A stretch of DNA of 55,859 nucleotides from Gracilibacillus alcaliphilus (lineage in GTDB: Bacteria; Bacillota; Bacilli; Bacillales; Amphibacillaceae), in contig NZ_JAFBFA010000035.1 of assembly GCF_016909015.1 (NCBI RefSeq), positions 1 through 55,859 on the forward strand, written 5' to 3'. Within the stretch, counting starts at the first letter, position 1, and each line of letters starts with the position of its first letter. Positions 49,909-55,859 of this stretch are shown in pieces. The notes beneath the pieces are model-generated. The model did not search any database. It was not told the DNA's origin and was given only the letters and a program-made list of their open reading frames with translations. A program made the position numbers and the translations under genes.

Positions 49909-50889
49909 GTGATTCAAACGATCGAATTATTTCTTGTCAAAACCGGTGAAATGGTCGAAATCCCTACTGAATCTATCACATGGAGTGGACAGCGATACAA
50001 GGCAGCTAGAAAGATCAATGCCAATATCCTTTATACAGACAAGGGCGGATTGCAATTCACGAAAATGGAGGAAGGTAATACTGTCCTTTTTAAATGGAAA
50101 GGAAAAGAATTGTTCCGTGGTACCGTGTTCAGTAAGAGCAAGACAAAGGGTGGACTACTAAGCCTTGTCGCCTATGACATGCTGCAGTATCTTCTTGTTA
50201 ATAAAGATGTCTATGTGTTCAATAAGCGACGTGCTGATCAAATCATTACTCGTATCTGCCGTGATTTTCAAATTCCTTATACGTCAATTACCAATACTGG
50301 TACTGTATTAAATGAGATTCACGTAAATGAAACGACATTATACGATATGGTCCTAAGTGCAATAATAAACACAGAGAAGCAAAGTGGTGTAAGGTACAAC
50401 CTATACTCCGAAAAAGGAAAACTACGGCTTGATGAACAAAAGGTATCCAGTGATCAATGGGTTCTTGAAACAGGTGTCAATTTAATTGATTACAATTACT
50501 CCACATCGATCGAAGAGACGGCAACGCAAGTCAAATTGGTTAGTGGTGACGAGAACAATCCAATATCTGTTACTGTAACTGATAGTTCTGGCCAGAAACA
50601 ATTTGGCGTGCTGCAGTACTTCGAAAAAGTAACAGACAATTTAAATCGTGCACAGCTAAATAGCAGAGCCAACAGTCTTCTTAATAAAAAGAAGGGCATC
50701 CAAAAGGAATTAGATGTGACGGCATTGGGGATTCCCGAAATAATCAGTGGGAAACCGATCTATGTCATAGAAAATGAAATAGGTGTTAAGGGTACCCGAT
50801 ATGTGGATGAGGATACTCATACTTTTAAAGGGGATCATCATGAAATGCAATTGAAATTGATTAGTCGAAATACAAGGGCGGTGTTGTGA
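49909..50889 (+). CDS. Baseplate hub protein (XkdQ-like)
   Basis: 326 residues. KINANILYTDKGGLQFTKME, LVAYDMLQYLLVNKDVYVF, ADQIITRICRDFQIPY and HTFKGDHHEMQLKL match XkdQ, related to gpD/gp27 hubs. The start is unusual: the GTG at 49909 lies inside the SD-like GTGAGGTGATT, and the codon at the ideal distance is ACG (49918), suggesting a mutated ATG or initiation at a non-standard codon. Confidence 0.88.
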   Translation: MIQTIELFLVKTGEMVEIPTESITWSGQRYKAARKINANILYTDKGGLQFTKMEEGNTVLFKWKGKELFRGTVFSKSKTKGGLLSLVAYDMLQYLLVNKDVYVFNKRRADQIITRICRDFQIPYTSITNTGTVLNEIHVNETTLYDMVLSAIINTEKQSGVRYNLYSEKGKLRLDEQKVSSDQWVLETGVNLIDYNYSTSIEETATQVKLVSGDENNPISVTVTDSSGQKQFGVLQYFEKVTDNLNRAQLNSRANSLLNKKKGIQKELDVTALGIPEIISGKPIYVIENEIGVKGTRYVDEDTHTFKGDHHEMQLKLISRNTRAVL

Positions 50890-51272
50890 TGGCTAGTTTA
50901 GGTCAAATGTTTAAGAGAATGGCAACAGATGCAGTAAGCGCTGGGAATCCATTGCAATTAGTAGAAGGTGTGATTCAATCCACTTCCCCTATTACCTTAA
51001 AGTTAAAGCAAAATGATAAGCTGATTATTCCAAGTGATTTTATCCTTGTGGCACAACACTTAATGAGTCATACAAGAACAGCCACAATCTCAGCTAGCAG
51101 CGTTGGTGAAACAATGACTGAGGCTGGAGATCCGGAACATACGCATAACATTCAATCGATCACATTGAATAATGCTCAAATTCAATTTGCAAGTGCACTA
51201 CAAACAGGTGATAAAGTAATGGTTGCTGTCATTCAAGGCGGGCAATCATTTTTTATTATCGATAAATTTTAG
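50889..51272 (+). CDS. Baseplate protein, DUF2577 (XkdR-like)
   Basis: 127 residues. ATG overlaps the XkdQ-like stop; the only SD is a poor GGGCGG. Family features: FKRMATDAVSAGNPLQLVEG, SPITLKLKQNDKLIIPSDFI and LQTGDKVMVAVIQGGQSFFI. Conserved HTH-N (PEHTHNIQS) segment. Baseplate component by synteny. Confidence 0.88.
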   Translation: MASLGQMFKRMATDAVSAGNPLQLVEGVIQSTSPITLKLKQNDKLIIPSDFILVAQHLMSHTRTATISASSVGETMTEAGDPEHTHNIQSITLNNAQIQFASALQTGDKVMVAVIQGGQSFFIIDKF

Positions 51273-51288
51273 ATGGTGAGGTGAGATA

Positions 51289-51699
51289 ATGCTATCACCA
51301 GAAATTGAGATAGAAGATTTTGATAATGACGAATTGGAAGAAGAGACATCCAGAACGTATCGTATTGACTTTGAGAAGGGTGTTGTCACGAACGAGATAA
51401 TAACCGGCATTGAAGCGATACGCCAGTTTATCTATATGGCTTTAAACACACCAAGATTCGCTCATTCTATTTACTCTGATGAGACTGGTTCTGAACTGGT
51501 AGAGTTGTTATCCGATAAAGAGGTGTCACCGGATTTTATTGAAATGGAGATTCCAAGATTAGTTGAAGAGGCTCTTATATATGATGAACGCATTGATAGT
51601 GTCTCTGATTTTGAATTAAATCGAGTGGACGATGAGCTGCATATTAAGTTCACGGTAACCTCCATTGAAGGAGAATTGGGTATAGAGGAGGTGCTTTAA
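51289..51699 (+). CDS. Baseplate wedge protein, DUF2634 (XkdS-like)
   Basis: 136 residues, gp25-like. TSRTYRIDFEKGVVTNEIIT, IRQFIYMALNTPRFAHSIYS and YDERIDSVSDFELN are typical. GTGAGGTGAGATA precedes the ATG. Confidence 0.92.
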   Translation: MLSPEIEIEDFDNDELEEETSRTYRIDFEKGVVTNEIITGIEAIRQFIYMALNTPRFAHSIYSDETGSELVELLSDKEVSPDFIEMEIPRLVEEALIYDERIDSVSDFELNRVDDELHIKFTVTSIEGELGIEEVL

Positions 51700-51700
51700 T

Positions 51701-52789
51701 TTGGAGGAAGAACAAAGCTATGAGGCTATATTGGAACGTATGCTTGAAAGAGTACCTGCAGACATCGATAAACGTGAGAACAGTGTGATATGGAATGCAC
51801 TTGCTCCTGCAGCTGCTGAGTTAGCCATGAGTTATATCTGGATGAACCAGATACCAACATTAGCATTTGCAGATACTTCAGAAGGTGAATACTTGGAACG
51901 TCGCACAGCTGAGTTCGGTACCAACCGAAAAAGAGCAACTGCAGCTGTAAGGCGTGGCTTATTTTATGGAGAAAATGAAACAGCATTCGACATCCCTATT
52001 GGGAGTCGTTTTTTTATAGATGATCTCCATTACATGGCCACTGAAAGGCTGTCAGCTGGTCAATATTCCTTGACGTGTGAGGAGTTGGGTACCCAAGGAA
52101 ACAATCCGAATGGTGCGCTTTTATCTCTAAATACAATACCTGGACTAGAACAAGCCATCATGACAGATATTATTGCAGCTGGTGAAGAGGAAGAATCGGA
52201 TGAATCTCTTAGATCACGACATTATCAAATGGTTAATGAACCTGCATTCGGTGGGAATATATCCGATTACCGCCATAAAATCAATGCTATTACTGGTGTT
52301 GGTGGAACTAAAGTATTTCCGACTTGGAATGGTGGAGGTTCTGTTAAATGTGTGTTTATTGGCGCGAATTTTCTGAAGCCAGATAACGCCCTAGTGTCAT
52401 CTATCCAAGATGAAATAGATCCGGAAGTAAATCAAGGGCAAGGTCTTGGAGTAGCTCCAATTGGCCATGTCGTGACAATTGAAGGGGTAGAAGAAACGCC
52501 TATCGAGATTGAAACGTCACTGACATTAGAAAGTGGTGTGTCGATTCGAAGTGTCGAAGACAACATCAAGGAAATTTGTGAGAATTACATGCATGATCTG
52601 CGACAAATGTGGGAAAATGAGCCGAATTTAGTAGTCAGGACAAGTCAAATCGAAGCCCGAATACTAAATGTATCAGGAGTGCTGGATGTTGCTGACACGC
52701 TTTTAAATGGGCAAGGAGCTAACGTTGAGATTGGCTCTGTAAATATCCCAATGCTTGAAGGAGTGGTCTTGAATGAATCGACTTCTTGA
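51701..52789 (+). CDS. Baseplate J-like protein (XkdT-like)
   Basis: 362 residues from a TTG after GGAGGTGCTTTAA. YLERRTAEFGTNRKRATAAV, EGEYL, EESDESLRSRHYQMVNEPAF, GGNISDYRHKINAITGVGGT and VKCVFIGAN are gpJ/Mu gp47 signatures. Overlaps the next gene by 17 bp. Confidence 0.95.
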   Translation: MEEEQSYEAILERMLERVPADIDKRENSVIWNALAPAAAELAMSYIWMNQIPTLAFADTSEGEYLERRTAEFGTNRKRATAAVRRGLFYGENETAFDIPIGSRFFIDDLHYMATERLSAGQYSLTCEELGTQGNNPNGALLSLNTIPGLEQAIMTDIIAAGEEEESDESLRSRHYQMVNEPAFGGNISDYRHKINAITGVGGTKVFPTWNGGGSVKCVFIGANFLKPDNALVSSIQDEIDPEVNQGQGLGVAPIGHVVTIEGVEETPIEIETSLTLESGVSIRSVEDNIKEICENYMHDLRQMWENEPNLVVRTSQIEARILNVSGVLDVADTLLNGQGANVEIGSVNIPMLEGVVLNESTS

Positions 52790-53360
52790 AAGACTACCTG
52801 ATTTACTTCATAATCTCCGTGAAATTAAAGATTTAACAGAAACAGAAGTTGAAGAGTTCGACCGATTAGCCCAGAGTATCGATCAAACACTTGATGATCA
52901 ATTCATCGAAACTGCAACACTCAAGGCTATTGAACGTCGAGAGCATATGCTTAATATCATTGCTGATCCATCAACTGAGACATTAGAAAACAGGCGAATC
53001 AGAATACTCAATCGATACCAGACGAAGCCACCATTTACTGTTCGTTATTTGCAGCAGCAGCTAGATATGCTGTTGGGTGTGGCCAGATCCAATGTAACTG
53101 TGAATCCAGAGGCTTATATCTTAACTGTAACCACCAGTATAGATGACGCTTTTCTATTTCGAGAGATGGAGTACACAATCAATACTGTTAAGCCTGCCAA
53201 TATGCTTTATCAGCAAGAAACATCCATAATGGAGCGCATAGTGATAAGAGAATCAGCCAAAAAACAGGTACTGACTCGTAATACAAAGCTAGGTACGACA
53301 TGGAAGCTTGGACGAACACCATGGGCTGATAGAGGGGAAGAGGTGGTCATTTTTGATTAG
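52773..53360 (+). CDS. Baseplate/tail protein, DUF2313 (XkdU/YmfQ-like)
   Basis: 195 residues. LLERLPDLLHNLREIKDLTE, ADPSTETLENRRIRILNRYQ, TKPPFTVRYLQQQLDMLLG and NTVKPANMLYQ match the XkdU family. Overlaps neighbours on both sides. Confidence 0.92.
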   Translation: MNRLLERLPDLLHNLREIKDLTETEVEEFDRLAQSIDQTLDDQFIETATLKAIERREHMLNIIADPSTETLENRRIRILNRYQTKPPFTVRYLQQQLDMLLGVARSNVTVNPEAYILTVTTSIDDAFLFREMEYTINTVKPANMLYQQETSIMERIVIRESAKKQVLTRNTKLGTTWKLGRTPWADRGEEVVIFD

Positions 53361-53634
53361 AGAATCATTTATAAATGACGTGGCAGCATACATTGAGCAG
53401 CGAATATCGGCTGTAAGGTTAAATAACTCCCATATTATCAATCAATTTGTTGTGAAAGAAGTGCAGGGTTGTTGTGTAGCTATGGAAATAATGGTGCCAC
53501 ATGGCATTGTCAGTACTATAAATGTTATTGATTTATTAGATGAAAACCTTGAAGTAATAAGTACAAATGATGTGGTTGTTCCAATCACTGCAGACACGGT
53601 CATCCTACAATCATTTGAAGTAAGGGAGGGATAA
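53353..53634 (+). CDS. Small tail-associated protein between XkdU and the fibre
   Basis: 93 residues from the TTG at 53353, placed after AGAGGTGG and overlapping the upstream stop; the frame is open upstream but not with a better start. Beta-rich (IINQFVVKEVQGCCVAMEIM, NDVVVPITADTVILQSFEV). Similar small genes stand here in PBSX-like phages; function unknown, perhaps a fibre adaptor. Confidence 0.7.
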   Translation: MIRESFINDVAAYIEQRISAVRLNNSHIINQFVVKEVQGCCVAMEIMVPHGIVSTINVIDLLDENLEVISTNDVVVPITADTVILQSFEVREG

Positions 53635-54974
53635 TGTTGACTTTCGATAAGAAAACATGGAATTTTGATGACACCCCTACTGAAGAAGATGCGAATCGTT
53701 GGGAAGAAGGAATTAACGAGGCTCTTAAATCCATAGTACCAAAACATGTAACAGGTGATTGGAATGATATAACTGAAGACGGCATTTACCATGGGGAAGC
53801 TACCATGTTAAATGCTCCTATTTATGTATATGGTCCTGACTCTTATAAATCTAGTGCTGCGAAGGTCTTTGTTAATACTAATCTTAGTATTCAAGGTACT
53901 GTCTGTGTCCAACTAGCTGTGGTAACAACGTTAACCGGAAGAGTTCATGAAATGCTACAAGTACGATATTTGTTATTAGATGGTACGTGGAGTGCCTGGG
54001 AGGGTTTTTTAGGTCGCAATGAGTTTGTTCATTTTATAAATAGACAGGATAATCCGCACGGTGTTACAAAAGAGCAAATTGCGGGGCTGAACCATAAAAT
54101 TGTAGAAATAGGTGAAAATACAACAGTTAATGAATCTACAAATCCAAATAATCAAGGTGCTATAGTTATAGGAAGGAACGCTCATGTCACTATGAATTCT
54201 ATATCTATAGGTCGTAACTCAACCACAAATAATTACAATTCAGTAGCTATTGGATATGATTCAGAAGGAAATGGAACTTATTCAACGTCATTGGGTTATT
54301 ACTCAGTCGCATCAGGTTCAGGTACAGCATTAGGAAGAAGCGCCAAAGCAATAGGTTCAACTTCTGTTGCTTTAGGAGGTTATTCAATAGCTGACGGGAC
54401 TGGTTCAGTTGCAATAGGTAGAGGTTCACATGTAATAAATTCAGGTGAAGGAGTTTTGGGTGTATCAAATACTGGTGCAACACCAGGAGTATGGACAGTC
54501 CCTGGCTCCTTTTCGGTTGGTGGTAGCAAAAACTTTGAAATACCACACCCTAAACCTGAAAAATCAGCTACGCATAGAATTAGGCATGGGGCAGTTGAAT
54601 CCCCAACTGCAGGCGATACACTATATCGTTACACCGTCAAGGCAACAGATGACAATGACGTTCAATACATCGACCTACCAGATTATTTTATTTATTTGAA
54701 TAAAGATGTGCAGATATTCGTCACTCCACAAGGGCATTTTAGTAATGGATATGGCGTACTTAACAGAGAAACAGAGCAACTAGAAATACATTGTCAATCA
54801 CCAGGAGAATACAATGTAATTGTCATTGGCACAAGAAACGACTATCACCAATCTATCCAAGAATGGGATATACGAGGTGTTGAGCGTGAGATTGGCGAAT
54901 CATGGGCTGGTGAGACTTATGCTTTTTCTGTAGATGAAATTGTGGAAGTGGAAGAAATTAAGGAGGCGGAATAG
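53634..54974 (+). CDS. Tail fibre with YadA-head-like repeats (XkdV position)
   Basis: 446 residues; the ATG overlaps the previous stop and follows AAGGGAGGGATA. The N-terminal part (1-50) resembles XkdV-type fibres (TWNFDDTPTEEDANRWEEGI). Residues 140-165 have DNPHGVTKEQI, a common fibre motif. Residues 165-285 are about eight degenerate 14-residue repeats of the form S-(V/T)-(A/S)-(I/L)-G-x-x-S (NSVAIGYDSEGNGTYSTSLG, STSVALGGYSIADGTGSVAI), the left-handed beta-roll of trimeric YadA/Hep-Hag heads. Receptor binding is the likely role. Confidence 0.85.
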   Translation: MLTFDKKTWNFDDTPTEEDANRWEEGINEALKSIVPKHVTGDWNDITEDGIYHGEATMLNAPIYVYGPDSYKSSAAKVFVNTNLSIQGTVCVQLAVVTTLTGRVHEMLQVRYLLLDGTWSAWEGFLGRNEFVHFINRQDNPHGVTKEQIAGLNHKIVEIGENTTVNESTNPNNQGAIVIGRNAHVTMNSISIGRNSTTNNYNSVAIGYDSEGNGTYSTSLGYYSVASGSGTALGRSAKAIGSTSVALGGYSIADGTGSVAIGRGSHVINSGEGVLGVSNTGATPGVWTVPGSFSVGGSKNFEIPHPKPEKSATHRIRHGAVESPTAGDTLYRYTVKATDDNDVQYIDLPDYFIYLNKDVQIFVTPQGHFSNGYGVLNRETEQLEIHCQSPGEYNVIVIGTRNDYHQSIQEWDIRGVEREIGESWAGETYAFSVDEIVEVEEIKEAE

Positions 54975-55226
54975 ATGGAAGTCATTATCAAATCAAGCAA
55001 TATACAGTTCAAAAACCCACAGATTGGGCAGCCTACTCGAGCAGTAGCTGACCATTACAATGGCCGTAGAATCACCGCACTAGTTGATGGAGAGGAGCAA
55101 TTATATCGCTTTAAAAAGGATGAATTAGCTTTTGAGGTGGACGAAGATGACATGATTGAGGCGATTGAGCAGCGAGAGAGGGAATCACAGGAGACAGAAC
55201 AAGAGGAAGAACCAGAAGCCGAATAG
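54975..55226 (+). CDS. XkdW-position small protein
   Basis: 83 residues starting directly after the fibre stop; AAGGAGGCGGAATAG provides the SD. A small beta domain (MEVIIKSSNIQFKNPQIGQP, ITALVDGEEQLYRFKKDEL) and an acidic Glu/Gln tail. It may assist fibre assembly. No XkdX-like gene follows. Confidence 0.6.
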   Translation: MEVIIKSSNIQFKNPQIGQPTRAVADHYNGRRITALVDGEEQLYRFKKDELAFEVDEDDMIEAIEQRERESQETEQEEEPEAE

Positions 55227-55314
55227 GCTTATTTTTTTATGACTTAAAACAGGGAGGAATGACGTTACTAGGTAGACAGGCAATTAATAATATAAAATAA
55301 GGGAGTGAGGTAAT

Positions 55315-55713
55315 TTGGAAAATATCACTAAATCAGTAGTCGGACTGTTAGGGGCGACTATCTCATTTTTATTTGGAGGTTGGTCGCTTTTGTTGCAGGT
55401 ATTAGTATTTTTTATTGTATTAGATTATGTGCTGGGTGTGTTGGTTGCAGGAACGTATGGCAAACTTAGCAGCAAGGTAGGCTTTAGAGGAATAGCGAAA
55501 AAAGTGTTGATCCTAGCGCTTGTAGCTGTAGCATATTCGATTGATAAAATCATGGGAGATGGCACATTTATCAGAGACGCGGTCATCTTTTTTTATCTTG
55601 CAAATGAGTTGTTGAGCATACTGGAAACGGTAGGTAAGACGAATTTACCGATTCCGGATATTTTGAAAAAAGCGGTAGAAACATTAAGTAATAAATCTAA
55701 GGGTGACGATTGA
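55315..55713 (+). CDS. Phage holin (TcdE/phi29-like family)
   Basis: 132 residues from a TTG after GGGAGTGAGGTAAT. Three to four hydrophobic helices (VVGLLGATISFLFGGWSLLL, VLVFFIVLDYVLGVLVAGTY, VLILALVAVAYSIDKI, FIRDAVIFFYLANELLSILE) and a charged C-terminus, with the holin hallmark GxxSSKxGFRGIAKK loop. Forms membrane lesions that release the endolysin. Confidence 0.92.
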   Translation: MENITKSVVGLLGATISFLFGGWSLLLQVLVFFIVLDYVLGVLVAGTYGKLSSKVGFRGIAKKVLILALVAVAYSIDKIMGDGTFIRDAVIFFYLANELLSILETVGKTNLPIPDILKKAVETLSNKSKGDD

Positions 55714-55738
55714 TTTCGTTGCTCTTTTATTATTGTGG

Positions 55739-55770
55739 GTAGCTAGTCCAGTCGGGCAAGCTACTTTTTT
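55739..55770 (+). terminator. Terminator between holin and endolysin
   Basis: GTAGCT / AGCTAC stem with a 14-nt loop, followed by six T. It is located before the endolysin gene and may make endolysin transcription partially independent. Confidence 0.65.
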
Positions 55771-55794
55771 ATAAAATAATTAGGAGGTTTTAAT

Positions 55795-55859
55795 ATGGCT
55801 AAAATCGGGTTAGACATCGGTCATGGGAAAAATACGTACCCACCATCTAAAGGTGTGAC
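55795..55859 (+). CDS. Endolysin, N-acetylmuramoyl-L-alanine amidase (partial)
   Basis: ATG 6 bp after TAGGAGGTTTTAAT; only the first 21 codons lie in the window. MAKIGLDIGHGKNTYPPSKG is the opening of Amidase_3-type enzymes, with the zinc-binding His in DIGHG. Right after the holin, as in standard lysis cassettes. Confidence 0.85.
   Translation, partial: MAKIGLDIGHGKNTYPPSKGV

Larger units (their letters stand above)
9060..55859. mobile_element. PBSX-like contractile-tailed prophage, left 47 kb
   Basis: Continuous phage gene order: integrase, lysogeny control, recombination and replication, late regulator, terminase, head, contractile tail, baseplate, fibre, holin and endolysin start. Structural genes match the order of B. 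subtilis PBSX/skin (XtmA to XkdW equivalents). The integrase, repressor and ImmA are at the left; the right attachment site is beyond the window. Only one clearly broken gene was seen (29,854-30,012), so the element may be active. Confidence 0.95.

Noticed and set aside
53353..53634. Naming the small pre-fibre gene a ketopantoate hydroxymethyltransferase
   Set aside because: Such labels exist for phage proteins in this position, but the 93-aa beta-rich sequence has none of the PanB motifs.
55259..55300. 13-codon ORF (MTLLGRQAINNIK) after an SD between the fibre operon and holin
   Set aside because: Too short to support; it may be a remnant of an XkdX-like gene but shows none of its conserved residues.

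Overview
The window looks like the chromosome of an AT-rich Bacillota of the Bacillaceae type. Coding is dense, ribosome binding sites are strong (AAGGAGG-like), TTG and GTG starts are frequent, there is an RFN-controlled ribDE-BA-H operon, and the phage genes follow the order of the B. subtilis PBSX and skin prophages. Genus cannot be decided from what is here. No tRNA, rRNA, insertion sequence or CRISPR array was seen.

Left flank (1-9,093). First comes a sparse, gene-poor stretch: an unrecognised 208-aa protein, a shortened PanB-like protein that lacks the segment with the catalytic glutamate, and an orphan ImmA/IrrE metallopeptidase. After about 1 kb of regulatory DNA comes the riboflavin operon (FMN riboswitch, terminator, ribD, ribE, ribBA, ribH). 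A glutathione peroxidase gene and trhO then run on the minus strand.

Prophage (about 9,060 to beyond the right edge). A tyrosine integrase on the minus strand marks the left end, just upstream of trhO; the right end is outside the window. Next to it are a stand-alone integrase arm-binding domain and a second ImmA gene whose promoter spacer holds a LexA-type box. A minus-strand accessory cassette follows (11,974-15,312): a DUF1828/DUF1829-like protein, a DUF6978-like protein, a membrane-anchored DUF4041/GIY-YIG-like nuclease resembling the anti-phage protein SNIPE, and a small membrane protein. It sits directly downstream of the lysogeny repressor and is probably expressed in the lysogen. The repressor and a Cro-like gene diverge across four 15-bp operators, and a fifth operator lies at the end of the cro-like gene.

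The rightward early region (16.2-30.5 kb) carries small regulators and a Bro-type antirepressor. Recombination genes follow: an SbcC-like ATPase, RecT and an MBL-fold hydrolase. Then come a replication initiator with five 17-bp iterons inside its gene, SSB, RecU, two DNA methyltransferases and a sigma-like late regulator. The late region (31.5-55.9 kb) encodes a PBSX-type contractile-tailed phage: terminase, portal, MuF protein with an extra C-terminal JAMM-like domain, capsid, connectors, sheath, tube, tail chaperone with a canonical -1 frameshift signal, a 1,735-aa tape measure with tryptophan-rich repeats and a lysozyme-like domain, baseplate, a tail fibre with YadA-head-like repeats, holin and the start of an amidase endolysin. 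Almost all modules look intact, so the prophage may be functional.

The best candidates for something new are the repressor-linked minus-strand cassette, the shared terminator/box leader of the two ImmA genes, the JAMM-like extension of the MuF protein, the in-gene iteron origin and the candidate pac repeats in the small terminase gene.
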